Source of the DNA: Polyodon spathula
Lineage: Eukaryota; Chordata; Actinopteri; Acipenseriformes; Polyodontidae
Assembly (NCBI RefSeq): GCF_017654505.1
Contig: NC_054534.1
Coordinates: 10,780,571-10,844,570 of the forward strand
DNA: 64,000 nt
Direction of reading: 5' to 3'
Position 1 is the stretch's first letter. Each line of letters begins with the position of its first letter. The notes under the pieces were generated by a model, which was not told where the DNA came from, did not search any database, and saw only the letters and a program-made list of their open reading frames with translations. Below, one piece after another: positions 32,910 to 46,177 of this stretch. The position numbers were made by a program, and so were the translations under genes.

Positions 32910-33787
32910 TTTACTAAATACATCCTTAAAAGATTGGTTTATGTGAATTGCTTTTCTATGTTGATGGATGCAGTGTGTTAGCCTCTTTTAAACCTGTAAT
33001 ATTTCATTTTTATAATTTTAAAAAGCGCAACCAACACAGCTTCCCGTTGCCTATACATCACACTATTGAAATAGATCAATCCTGGGATGGGGTACATTCC
33101 AGTACACTCTGTATATAATTTACCATGTAGAGTAAACCCCTGTACCCTTGTATTCTGCAAGACACAAGTATGCACGTGGCCCTCATTCTTACTTTACCCA
33201 GCAGCTGGGCTTCATAAAGCATGTGTGTTTCTGGTGTAATGTTGAGGTGCACTGTATAGGTATCCCCACCCATGCAGATCATCTTCTAGTTTTGTTTTTC
33301 CCAGTGTGTTGTACGAAACAGTTGTGATGTTCTGTTTGTATAATCCATAAAGGAAGCTTTTGTCCAGTTCTCCCAACCTGGAGTGTAAAATAAGATAATG
33401 TGTTTCTTTGCAAATCTTCATATACAGTAAATATTCTATGCCTATTTTGCATGACATTTTATTTTTTTCAATATACAGTACTCTAATTCAAACGATTTAA
33501 TTACTCATTTTGTATTGCATATACCTTTTTAGTTACCAAATTCCTTAAGCAAAATCCTTTTTTTAAAACTTGCTATTGTTACCTCTTATGGCTTGCTTTA
33601 TGGTAGCTAACTTCATTTAGTGTATATAATACTTTGGGCTGATAAGCCTTCAATGATTTGGGTGTATAGCTGACTTGTGATGGGGGTTTGCAGGTGTCTG
33701 ACCTTTTTGTTAATATACTAGATAATGTATAACTGTATACAAGAAATTAAAGGGATTCCTAATCTGTATACATGCTTTTTACCATAC

Positions 33788-33793
33788 AATAAA
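33788..33793 (+). terminator. GOLPH3: Candidate GOLPH3 polyadenylation signal
   Basis: AATAAA at a 3' UTR length similar to that of mammalian GOLPH3. Confidence 0.5.
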
Positions 33794-33985
33794 CCAAGAT
33801 CTTGAAAGTGCCTGAAATAGACAGAGTTTATCTTTTTATTTCCTTTTTATTTATTTTATGCCCATAAACCAGGTCATACAATTGTCTAGACCATGGCTGA
33901 TGTTTTCTAAGGGAGTTCAGTTCATCCTGCATGTAAATCTACTTCTGCTTACACTCTGCAGGGCTATGACGGTGGTATATGGAAT

Positions 33986-34299
33986 CAATAAGGCACGACA
34001 GGGTGTGGGATATATATTCTATCCACACGCCCTGGGTGCGTTAAGTCACGAGGCGAAGCCGAGTGGCTTTAACCGCCCAGCGTGTGGATATTGGAGAGTA
34101 TCCCACACCCTGAAGTGCCTTATTGTGATTATAAAATGGGTCAACTAACTTTAAAAAAAAAAAGTAAAAACATGTTTTAATTAACAAAAAAGTACATTTT
34201 ATTAAATATCCTTCCAAAAAAATGCATAATTTTTTTTTTTATTATTATTTAATACAGTGAATTGATTAAAAAACAAGACACACTATTTATAGATGTTAA
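33986..34299. mobile_element. Palindromic (foldback) element, copy B
   Basis: Nested inverted repeats: CAATAAGGCAC...GTGCCTTATTG outermost, GGGTGTGGGATA...TATCCCACACCC next, TATCCACACGC...GCGTGTGGATA inside, and a GGCGAAGCC centre (33986-34126). A shared AT-rich tail runs to 34299. A possible inverted partner of ATAAAATGGGTC occurs at about 34732-34743, so the element may extend to about 34750. No ORF. Confidence 0.75.
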
Positions 34300-37200
34300 A
34301 TTGAACACTGCCATTAATTGCAGCTTTGAATTTTTTTTTATCCTTTTCTTTTTCTACGTCCAGAAGCTGGGCTTCGTTAAGTTTGATGCCTAGCAGTATT
34401 TTTTTGTTTTTGTTTTAAACACTTGAATAAGTGCTGGTGTCTGATTCAGAATCATCCAAAATCTCATCTAGAGTTTGGTTTCCCAAAATATCAAAATTGA
34501 TATACACTCGTCGGTCATCTATTTCAAATTTAAATATGGCTACAGTTTCTTAATTATATATTAAATGTGGTTAGTCCTGTTTATTAATAGAAATTTAAAT
34601 ATGGCTACTGTTTTTTCAAAATTCTAGTGGAAAGTTCACCCCTTTTTGAAAAAAGTTCCAACCCATGGGAATATGCTGTAATATTCACACCCTCACGTGA
34701 CCTGTTTTGACGAATCAGGATAGAGTATTTAAAAGACCCATTTTATAGGTTGGCAGACAGTTGTGTGATGTACTGCAATTACGGATACTGCTGAACACTG
34801 CTTGTGAGTTGAGGATGAGGGAATATGTGTCTTCATCCAGTATGGTAGATTAGAGCAGCATAGAGGCCTGGATTGACAAATCCTGAAAAACACTTCTCTC
34901 TGCTAATCAGATGGACGTGGTGCTCATTAACTCTCGGAAAACATTGATTTAGACTGTTGGTTGGATTCGTACAATTGTTTGTATATGTCTTCCATGTAAA
35001 GGGGAGTGATGCATTTGTTACAAAAGCAGAAGTAAATGCTTTAATGAGATCTTGTAGAACCTCTCTCTATACCTCTCCCAGCATGTTACTGACTGAAATG
35101 CATAGAGGCGATGAGGGTTTGTTTCTGATGGCCACCACAGAATCGGCAGGAAGCACTTTCACCACATGTGCACTGGCACACGACCGAGAACGTTGCTGAT
35201 GTGTCAAAATGTAATGGGGAGATGCACAGTATTAACAAATTGAAAATATAATCTCCCTTATATGTACACAACATTACAATTGTAACAAAGTTCATGTGAC
35301 CACAGAGGACATCAAGGAAGGTTGCCAGAGACAATGAGAGCTGCACATCAAGAAATCAAAGGTCCCTGCCCGATGATGTAAAATTGTTGCAAAAAAGAAA
35401 ATAATTTTGGTGTGGATTTTCTCCTCGCTTCTTAATACGATTCTATTGGTATAGCTACAAATTTATTGTTTTTTCTTCCCTAACTTGGCACTCTTAACAG
35501 GAGAAACTACACACCTGTCAGCTGTTTTTTATTATTTACGAAGACTAGTTTTATTTGGTAACCAGATATTCAATTTGAGTGAATCTGCAGTCCCATTAAT
35601 TGTTGCCATTGTTAATTGACAGGTATAGTTTTCTAGACACTGGCAGCAATCGAATTGGAACTTTACCAAGGTATGTGGTGTAAACCTGGCATATACCATC
35701 ATGCTAATGATCCTGCATCTGGTATGGAATAGTTTCAAATTAGAATAACACATGAAATGGGGCATTTAACTACTTTACCAACACTATTATATTCAGACCA
35801 ATTAGATGAAATGCATTATTTCATTTAGATGTTTACAATTAAAGATGGTAGACATCATATGTCTGGTCAAAATGTAAAATACCATAGGCATGTCTAAGCA
35901 GCAGTGTTTGAAATATAGAATACATGCCATAGGAAATTGCTTTATCTGTGCTGGAATTTTCTCTCAGGGCAATTAGTGTGATGCCTGCAAAGGATGTCCC
36001 CTGGTATCCTAGCAACAACAGGGCTCCTTGTGTTTGCAAACTCTCTGGAAAGTTGTGTGCTCAGACAACTTTGATTTAACCGCGAATCTGCCCACATTGA
36101 TTATGGCTTGGTGAATCAGGGTCACATGCTTAATGTACTAAAATGATTTGAAATGACAGATGTCTGCTAGACATCCACCCCAGAAGTTAACTATGCAGCA
36201 CATGTGCAAGTCGTATTCTTTAATGAATGAAATATTTATTGAAACATTTTTCACAATGGATTTTCCGTATAAACACATGGCTATTTGTTGTATTGTTTTC
36301 ATCATATATCACGCATTTCCACATGTTGGCACATGTTTTTATAGGAAGGCCGCCAGCACTTCCTTTGGAGACATTTTATGTACATGTAGTCCATTTGGTT
36401 CCTGGTTGAATAAGCAGAGTCTTCTTTAGATACAAGGTGTATATACAGTACATGTGAGTAGGCCATGTGAGCATTGAAAAGCAAAACATGTTCAAATCAC
36501 ATATAACTTAGAGTACAATAAGGGCAACATAGGATTCAAAATCCACTCTGGACTGTCTGTAACATGATTAGGAAGGAGCTGTTAATGTGTTTGCTGGCAG
36601 TCCCCACGCTAACCCTGGAAAACATCAGGAATACTGCAGCATTTGAGCTCCTCACAACCTTGGGTGAGGCTCCTGCACAGGGAAGCGTTTTACAGTATGT
36701 CTTGCTATGAGCAGTGCTGCCAATGACTGGGAGACTGGACATAATCTAATACCAGCACAAGGAGGAGCAAATACTCGGAATGTGGCAGCAGAAGGGCGAG
36801 CACAGTGACAGACAGCAGATGGATTGCACTCCCAAAGTCCTTACTCATATACTTCTATCACATTAAAGTGGCCTATTCACTTTGTGTACATAAAACAGTG
36901 TTGGTTTTTAACCACTATGAACATGACATTAAGAACACAATACAGAAAATATGAAAAGAATTCAGAGAGCATAATAATAGCGTTTGGGTTTCTCAACATT
37001 TTGGGGGGGGGTGTTTAAATAACACAAAAACTTCCTCAGTCAAAGCAATCTTTATGTAATGCTTAAAAATTATAAATCTTCCCAGCCTGTGCTACCAAAC
37101 TTGACTAAAATCCATGTAAACGTAACAATCGTTAACATGTACAATTCTTGAGTTACATAGCAGATACAGGCGTGCCGTGCCGTTGGTCGTTGAAGGATTG

Positions 37201-38900
37201 TGGGTTGGAAACTCTTGAATACCTATTGAGGGTTATGCGGTTTTGTTCTTGCTCCTGTACCTTGTTGCTGGTAAACGCTGTATTTTTAGTTTTGGATATG
37301 AAATGAATACAGCTTGACACAATCATCAGTCCATTTTCTAGTATACCACAGGAATGCTTTAAAAAAAATGTGGGCTTGTTTTCTCTCTGATGAATACAGC
37401 AATGCGTCTAGAAAAAGAACACAACTCGCAAGTGTGAGCAGCTGTCCTGTGAAGGGTAAGCACACAAACCCAAGCAGGTTTTTTTTCTGGTTCTATTTTT
37501 TTTAAGCTTTTAGACATTAAACACTTTCATGTGACCGCTGGCAGCAATTTTTATTTTTATTAAATATTATTTTGTTAAATTATACAATTCCCTTAGCACA
37601 GAAATAGCCAGTCCTCAACAAAACAGCCTCTTCCCTCACACACAAAATCACTGACAAACATTGCAGCCTGTTCAGGTTAGGAGGTTGAATCCACTCCCTA
37701 ATCCCCTCAATGAGTCCTTCTTCTGTGATAATTATTCAGTGCTTTCTGACAGTCCAATCCCACGGTTTGAGGATATGTGTGTTTATAAGAACAGCAGCAA
37801 GCTGACTGAGGGTAGCAGAAGCACAAGGCTGGTTTCACAGCCCCACCAGTAGTTTATGACTGCAATACCCAAGGTCTGTGAAACCAGTCAATAGAGTTCT
37901 ACGAGACACAATCAATAAACCATAAAGGGGCTCTGGAATTACATACAAAATGTGTTTGTGAAGCTTCAATCAGTCAAGTTCATGTTGAGTAAATAATGTG
38001 TAATGCAAGCCATGCACAATCTCCACCTTTAGTAACTTGATTGACTGATATGTATATGTGGAAATTACATAAGCCACAGTGTGTAAACAAGTATAGCTGT
38101 TAAAATGGAAATCGTTTGCAGAAGCCAATCCAATAACAGGAGAAACTTCAAAATGTATGTATGATCCTTCTTATATGTGCCCCCATGAAATCAAACCCAA
38201 ACACAGCTAACACTGTATCCAAGGAAACTGCTGAGTATGAGGATGGGGGGGACAAGACTGTAATGGGGTACTGTAATGCACAAATGTAGAGTAACAGCTT
38301 ATGATTCAAAGATCAGTTCATCGATAATAATACATATGAATTTATATATCCAGTATTATATCATAAAATTAACACATTTGAAAAACAGGAACTTGATTTT
38401 TTTTGGTTATTTATTTATTTATTTATTTTTTAATTTGCTGTATATTCTACAGTGGTTTACCATGGTTTTTTTTTTGTTATATTGTCCACCTATGCTTTTC
38501 AACCCCTTGCTTATAGACTTCTCTAGTCAGCTGATCCTTTGTTTTTCATATTCCAACCACTGGCCTGCCACAAAACCAGCTGTAATTTTAGATTTCATAT
38601 TCTCTTCCTCAGAAGATGCAGATGCCCAACGTTTCAGTATTTATGTTTGTAATTTCTAATTCATGATTTATATTGAATAGTGGCTTTTGAGTTTAGTAGC
38701 CCTCTGACCTATTCATCTGCACAGCATATGCTGCTAAACATAGCAGACACCGCTGCTCTTGTCTTGTTGCCATGGCAATTAATAAGCAAAAAAATCATAA
38801 CCTTGAAGCTATACTGTATCTGACTCAGATAAGCTCAGAATTGTAACCTTTAGAACTGTCCTGTTTATGTTCTCTCAGACTGTAAACAGATATGTTTTCT
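34300..38900. other. Intergenic stretch, no recognised gene
   Basis: AT-rich unique-looking sequence. A 19-bp AAATTTAAATATGGCTAC-type duplication occurs at about 34526 and 34586. Small open frames (34957-35199, 36160-36742) resemble nothing I know. Confidence 0.6.
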
Positions 38901-38903
38901 AAT

Positions 38904-39149
38904 GATATTGAAGGTGCTGGGTGAATAGTGTAGAATTATACTTTTTAAAATGTCCATTTCTACGATATTGAAGGTGCTGGGTGAATAGTGTAGAATTATA
39001 CTGTTTTTAAAATGTCCATTTCTACGATATTGAAGGTGCTGGGTGAATAGTGTAGAATTATACTGTTTTTAAAATGTCCATTTCTATGATATTGAAGGTG
39101 CTGGGTGAATAGTGTAGAATTATACTGTTTTTAAAATGTCCATTTCTTT
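38904..39149. repeat. Tandem repeat, 62-bp unit, four copies
   Basis: Units start GATATTGAAGGTGCTGGGTG at 38904, 38964, 39026 and 39088; the first unit is 60 bp and the others 62. The units are nearly identical, implying recent duplication. Confidence 0.95.
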
Positions 39150-40013
39150 TTCAGTGTGAATTACTGAAATGTTTGCTATTTGTGGTTGGCATTTAATGGA
39201 AATCTCATCTACTGAAGTTCGAGTTCCAGTTTGTTTCCAGCCTGGCTAAGCGCTAGTGATACTCCCAAGTTCCTGCTGTATCATAAAATGGAGACCCGTG
39301 CCATTTGAAAACCCCTTCTGATGGCTTGTCATCTGTCGATAGCAGCACAGGAACACGTTATCAGACACTTTAATCAGATGAGCTGCGTTGGGTTTGTTTC
39401 GTCTTTTTCACATATATACTAACAACTGCTGTAGTGGAAAATGACGTATGAAACATAAAGTTCTACGTAGGAGACCCTTTTTAGTTCTTTTTTTAACTGT
39501 TACTAGGACGCTGTCGTACTGTGGAGGTTTGTTAGTCAATGTTGCATCATTTGCGTTGCTCCGTCTGAGTTTAGTAATCCAGCTCCGTTGCATCTGTATA
39601 TATTGTCACGCATACAATATTTACAACAAGCTATCACTATTATAATGAATAACAGCTAAATTGCAGTTATTTGATTGTACAGGTGCATCTTTTTTTCATA
39701 ATAATGATTGTCTGTTGCATTTTTTTCCAAAATAAGTGTTTTTTTTTTTTTTTCGACAAGTATTGACGCTCTCCACGTTACGTTTCTTCGGCTGTGTGTT
39801 GACGTTGTAAGCACCAAATAAACCAAAATAACGTAAGCCTTTTTATGTCCAACTTTTAAGCTAGGTAAAACTTGGCAAATAAGAAAAACTATGCGACAAA
39901 CACTACGGAAAACGGTATAAGTCGACTTTTTAAATGAAGTTTTTACTCGCATAAGAAGCTTGTTAGAGTCGTGTTTGTTTTTTACTCGCAGCGACTTTTT
40001 ACCCGACACTTAC

Positions 40014-40095
40014 CTGGAAAACCGTATCGAGCGTACTGGTCCCAGCGCCCTTCTTGCCGTTATAGTGACGTCATTGTTTTATGCGCAAGCGCTGA
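40014..40095 (-). promoter_or_regulatory. Candidate minus-strand promoter and first-exon end
   Basis: A full CRE (TGACGTCA, 40066-40073) and an NRF1-like TGCGCAAGCGC (40082-40092) lie just upstream, on the minus strand, of a consensus donor CCAG|GTAAGT whose exon side ends at 40014. CpGs are locally enriched. No coding exon was linked to it. Confidence 0.4.
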
Positions 40096-40786
40096 TGATA
40101 AAAACAAGTTGTCGGATTTGGAACAAATAAGAAACACAACTATTTCTACAATTACTGTACGAAGTCTCTGCACTTGATTTCTTTATGTTTTAAAGTTCAA
40201 AGTTTATACCCATTAATTTCAATTAAAAACAAAACAAAACAAACAAAAAACCGAAAATCACTCTGTTAAAAAAAAATGCTATTTTCTTTTAATAAAATCT
40301 TTGCAAAAAAAAACAAACAAACAAACAAACAAAAAAACAAGCTAAGAACATAAGAGCAAGAAACGTTTTAGCACTAAGATATATAGTATCGGGGGTTTCC
40401 CCAAATATAAACCAGTGTTAGTATTTTTTATTTTATCGTGTCACTGCCAGGAATGCGCCGATTTGCCTGACAATCACACAAACAAATGTTATTGAATGCT
40501 AATGATTTACACACACTGCATTTTGTAAATCAGAGAACTGCCAGCATTATTTTGTATAATTTCAGATGTACGCAATAATAACACAAACTGAGAAAATATC
40601 TGAATTAGTTAATATTTTTATTCTTTATTCAGTAGTTATTTTCTCCCATTTCAAAAGTGGGCTTTTGATTGGCTGATTTGGCGCCTAGTCTCCTCAAGTC
40701 TCCACTTGAATGTTTAGTTGTCTTTTTTTCTTAAGAGCGTCCACATATGTAGCACCTGTGTAACATATGTGCATTTTGTGTGTTCG

Positions 40787-40936
<150 letters not shown>

Positions 40937-42534
40937 TTTAAAAAGGGCCAGTTTCCAGTTGCTATTGCCCTTGCCTTACTGGCTAGGTGTTACGCCTGCC
41001 CACCGAAACAGAGCGGAGCAAGCGCCACATAGTGAACAAAACAGTAGCCAGACTACGCCACAGAGGGAATTTCGCTCTCAGAATTAAAGTTATAGATTTA
41101 AACAATGAACTAGGTGTCTTAATTTATTAGGTTATTTTATAGGGCGTGGAGTTGGAGTGAAATTAAAGAGGAGAGATGGGCACGCACAATGCATAACAGG
41201 AATTACCAGTTTAGTATTAGGAACCAATTAGGATACAGGAACTTGGACGGATCAAATAAACAGCAAACAATAAAAAAGTAAATACATTACTACAATCAAG
41301 AACAGTTTCAATAAATGCAGTGTTGTCATGTAGAATTGTTAAAATAGAGCAGCAAGTAGAAAGTGTGCAAATACGCTAAATACATAAATCAAAAAGTTTA
41401 AATGTATAAACCTAAAAACAACGTGCCAGTGGAAACCTTATCACAATCTATCGTTAACTATTCTATTTCTGTACACAGTCATAAACAATGCCGATCATTT
41501 TCTAGTAAGTAATAATTATTATTTATTGCGAACGTGAGTCGGGTCCTGTACAGGAGATTAATCACAGAAATATTCATAATACACAAATAGCCTACATAAA
41601 AACATGATAAAACAATTGAGGTGCATATAAAATACAGAAGCTAAAGCACGTAAATCTATACCGGGGGAGCAGCAGGCTGTCCGCGCATCAAGCCTGTTTG
41701 GTGATCCACGAGTAGCCGGCCATGTATCCTAAGTAAACGAACTTGCTGTTTTAAAACAATATTTCTTTTGAACTGGTCGGTCCGTTTAAGGATTTCAGAA
41801 CAACCAACGAAGGTTGTAACTGACTAGGAGAGAATAATCAAACTGGCTTACTTGGTTGCTGTGATATGTGTAATTTGCATCATATTAGATTGAGTTGACA
41901 TCATGCGCTTTAATAGTTAAGATGATTGCACTGCATTTTGCTTTGTTCAGAAATCTCCATTGGGTGTCTGTAGTAAAACTAGAACTGTCCCCTGATTTTA
42001 TCACAATTATTTTTTTAACCCGTTTTAACGCTCATTCTGTGTGTCCTATAGTTTAAAAACACGTTTTTAATATCATTTTAAGAAGGTTACCTCACAAGCC
42101 CTGGCTGAAAATGTTAGCTGTGTGGGTGTTTTGTTGTTTGTTTTACATGCAAAGGCACCAACAAGTAGGACTATTTTCCATCTTTACAGTATGATAAAGC
42201 AAGAGTTTACAGTTACGTTGTATATTTAGTTTGATCTGCATTAGTGTTCAGTGTTCTAGGAGGGGGGTAATGTGATCTAAACACACCGATAAACCAACAA
42301 GGCTGGCTTTAGGAGAAGCGGTGTACAGAAGTCTAAAGGGAGAACACATTCGCCCAGATACTGAACATGAGTGTGCAACGTTGTCTGCAGCTTTGAATAA
42401 CGAACGGACTAGTTCATGACTCATTTCTGGGACAGTACTGAGCACACCACACAGCACCACATCTTTAAATGGTTTGAACAGCTGGTTAAATACTATAGCA
42501 ACTTGTCCCCCTTACTCTGGGGTACCCCGTTGCT

Positions 42535-42715
42535 TTTTATGATTGGTTTACTGTCCTATATAAAACCCCGCCCTTATTGAATATTGACCACCGATTGGCT
42601 TAGAACGCCATGAATCACACTTAACACACAGACTGCGGCTCCTCCTCACTTGGTGGAAAAACGCCGGAGTGGAAGTTTTTTGATCGCAGTTGTTAGATTT
42701 GAAACAGGCTTTGCA
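42535..42715 (+). promoter_or_regulatory. Candidate + strand promoter with donor
   Basis: ATTGG at 42542 (inverted CCAAT), TATATAAAA at about 42556 and CCCCGCCC at about 42565 are spaced like a TATA promoter. GCA|GTGAGT at about 42713 could close a short non-coding first exon. No gene could be assigned. Confidence 0.35.
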
Positions 42716-43369
42716 GTGAGTGGATCTATATAAAGACATAACCATTCCATATAAAGCATTATTTTATAAATAAATGAAACCATATTTCCACCAGTAGTGT
42801 TCTTTTACATATTTTCATGGAGAACGTTTAAACTTAATACAAATCGCCTGCTGTCTGATTTGTTAATCTGCATGCACCATTAATTTACCGTCATTATTTC
42901 CATCGGATAGATAAAGGAAGGGTTTTTGTTTTATGTTGCTTTAGATATAGATTATTGTTAGACGCGGCGTGCAGCTGTAGGGATGCAGTTGATCAAAGTG
43001 GGCAATAAAAAACAAAATTACACAGAAGGAAATGACAGTAGCTAAATTCAGCCTATTGGAATAAAACGAGACTGCGCTCGTCTGGTGAGGTAATTCTCTC
43101 CGTACCAGCACTGGGAAACAGACTTGTGCAAGCGTGGTGCAGTCTATTGTAAAACTTCACGGGTAGGGAATACACAATATTTTCAACAAACGTATAGAAT
43201 TAGCGTCTATCCAGTCTTTATTTTTCTTGATAACTTATCCAGTGAGTTCTTGTTATAATGAACCGCGAAAAAGCGCAGTGACATTGGGGCTGGAAATGGA
43301 TGAATTATATCTTGTGTGGAACACGGTTATTGCTGTATTAAATTAAGAGCGACTTTTATTTTTATTTTT

Positions 43370-43709
43370 AGGTCTGTCCAAAATTAAAGATAGACTATTG
43401 AAAAATACTCAAACGCAACGCCTTTGTGGTCGCCTAACTACTTCGAGTGCATGTTAGTTTTTGCTTTCTGGACGGCGACGTGGGACCCTCAGCAATCGCC
43501 AGAATTTGGGAAATGCTAAAATGAAATGTAGAGCGAGTGAACGAGGAAGTGTGTTTGATCATGTGGTCGACTGCTGTGCAAATATCAACACTTTAAAGTA
43601 AAAACGGGATTATACGAACAAAGCAACAGAAGAAGCACTCGCCAATTGACTGCACAGCATCCCGCGGAACTGTCGACTCCCAGCCTCCTCTGCCTTCACT
43701 GTGTGCAAG
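43370..43709 (+). other. Possible non-coding first exon
   Basis: CpG-containing sequence with several upstream ATGs and stops, ending in CAAG|GTAAAT at about 43709. Composition differs from the AT-rich flanks and resembles a vertebrate 5' UTR. Purely suggestive. Confidence 0.3.
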
Positions 43710-45980
43710 GTAAATTCAATCTGCAGCCTGATGGTATTGAGTACTCCATGGTAATGCATTAAAAGTAATAACAATAGCTGATTTGATGCCTCACGTCAAT
43801 TAGGAATTTCTGTTATTAAGCTTTTTAAAATGATAGTCAAGTTATTTTGATTAGGTCATCGACAAAATTAGGTCAGTTCACCACAATAGGCATTTTTAGC
43901 CCCAACACACACACTCATTCTCGTTATGGTGAGTTTGTACTAGCTTTCAGCTATACCTGTGTTCCTTGATTCACGGGTTGGGGTTGCAGTCAGTATAAAG
44001 GGTTCTGGAGGTTTCCTGAATGGAACCTGATCTGAAGTCTAATTTCTTGAGGTTTTCATTCTTCAGGATTCTTTAAATGGCCCTAGTTATCAATGCATAC
44101 TTCATTTTAGTAATTTATTTACAGCTTTAATTATCAATGGCTAAGTGAACTTGAATAATTAGCCTTTAATACCAAAGTCAAACTCACTACATTACTTTAT
44201 TAATATAAAACTTGTGAATGCTGTGCTTAATAGTATATAGTGTGCATTGAAAAAAAATAATACATCTATCAGTAGAAATGGGAAAAAGTAGAAAAAAATC
44301 AAACAAAACAGAATTGACTATATTTCAAGCCTCAGCAGTAATAAAGACAAACTGGTCTGCAATGCCTGGATAGATCCCATTTCATGATGCAGTACTGTAC
44401 TTTCTGAGTGATATCCCCTCTGATATGGACACATGTATTTTGCATATTCCTATTCATTTCACTCCTGTATCTGGGGAAGTATGACTAACCTGACCGGTCT
44501 TTGATAGCCAGTGTTCCATTTTGCTTCATTTGAATAAAAACTCCTGATAGGCAAACATTCAGTGAACAATGCTTACTGCACAGAGACACCAGAGCTGCTG
44601 CAGTCTTCTATTGAGACAGTGTGTTTGCTGTGTACCGATCTCATTCTACAAACTGCACTGTAGCCTGGGTTTATTTCTGCCCCCTCAGTGCTCCCCATGC
44701 TCCTGTGTTGAAGATCTTTGGCTTCATTACTTCTGTTTTATATACCACAAGCCTGGGATACATGTTTGTGATTCCACTTCAGTGGAATAACATAAGTGGA
44801 ATACCATGCTTACCTGGACTAGTTTGCAGTGTGTCTTTGCTTTCAGTCCAATCCAGCTGAAATTCAGCACGGAGCTGTGCTTCGCTAGTTCAAACAATAC
44901 TGCCACTGACACAGGATTTATAACAACTTTAAAATGTCCAGAATCATTTCACATTTCTATTCTTGTTTTGCTTTGGACCCCGATTTTCGTTGAGAACCAG
45001 TTTAGTCAAGAAATACCAATTACTGATCTGCCTGCGTCTGACGTAACCTTCATTAACACCTGGAATGGAGCACATTGAGACAGAGCTCAAGGTTTGATCC
45101 AAAAAGACGGTTATGAAGAGACCAAGTAAAGGGCATGTTATTGCTATGTATTGCTGGTATGAACAGAATATTGAATGATCGTTCACGGTAACGGTCTTAT
45201 TCACCTTGCATACACCACTTGCCCATGTTGGGGCTTGTGGTTTACTGGGACAAAGTCCTGTGGGGAATGAAAACCGTACACCATGTACCATCATTCAGTG
45301 TCCTCTGTATACTTCACACTCTAAATATTTGCCTTTTGTTTCTGATACCTAACCGCTTCATGTGGTATAATTCTAACTATTCTTATCTTGTCATACCCCC
45401 TTCCCCATTGTTGACCAAGATCCCAGTTATACCAGAGGGGCTTTTACAACAGGGAATCCGGTGCTGCTCCTGTACAGGAAACACATTGCAAACTGAAGGC
45501 TTGCTTTTTTAGCACTGCCCCTGCTGTTATCAGTTTAACACATTGTACAGCTTCAGTATTTGAGAAGTTAAACTTCTAGTTAACTTCTAATGCTGGTACC
45601 GTGTGGTGTAGATTATATTTAAACCTATGCATTTCAGATTGGCTTTGCATACTTGTCTGTACAGAAAATAGCTGTATATAAATAGCATACAAATTAACAT
45701 TACAGCTAAAATCAGCAATATGCTCAGTTACAACTGTACAACTTGGATTGCAGTGTCGCATGCACACCTGGCAATAGCAAAAAAAAAAAAAAAAGAAGCA
45801 GGATATGTTCTCCGAGCAGTCTATCTAAAAAAGAGGCACTGGCTGGACTAGCAAGAATTGAGAGCGCATACAATGATGGTAAAGGCAAAAGTGCCTGCAT
45901 GGTGAAGCACTGAGAAGTATGAGAATGCATGTTGAACTGTGTTTGGGGAAAATCATTTTACAGCAGAAGTACTGTGCATG
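43710..45980. other. No recognised feature
   Basis: No supported gene or repeat; poly-A at about 45779-45794 only. Confidence 0.6.
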
Positions 45981-45983
45981 TTG

Positions 45984-46080
45984 ATGCTGCAATGCTGGTA
46001 TGCAGGGTGGGTGTGAATGGGGTGCTGCAATGCTGGTATGTAGTGTGGGTGTGAATGGGGTGCTGCAATGATAGTGGGGA
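45984..46080. repeat. Tandem repeat, ~38-bp unit
   Basis: Two full units and a partial third of TGCTGCAATGCTGGTATG plus a GGGTGTGAATGGGG tail. Confidence 0.85.
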
Positions 46081-46177
46081 CTGCAGTTTGGGATGGATTG
46101 CATATGTACTTGACTTCTTCAAGCAAAGAAAATGTCAACTGCTGTCCTATCCATTTTCACCCTCTTGAGAGCACTGC

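Larger units (their letters stand above)
32228..33810 (+). other. GOLPH3: GOLPH3 3' UTR (inferred)
   Basis: About 1.56 kb of AT-rich sequence between the stop and an AATAAA at 33788-33793. It contains a (TA)n tract at 32849-32906. Earlier weak signals (ATTAAA at about 33746) could also be used. Confidence 0.55.

Noticed and set aside
38904..39149. CRISPR-like array
   Set aside because: Head-to-tail identical units without spacers, in vertebrate DNA; a simple tandem repeat.
39656..40009. 117-codon minus-strand ORF
   Set aside because: Lysine-rich low-complexity translation without recognisable domain; overlaps an intron-like region after the 40014 donor.
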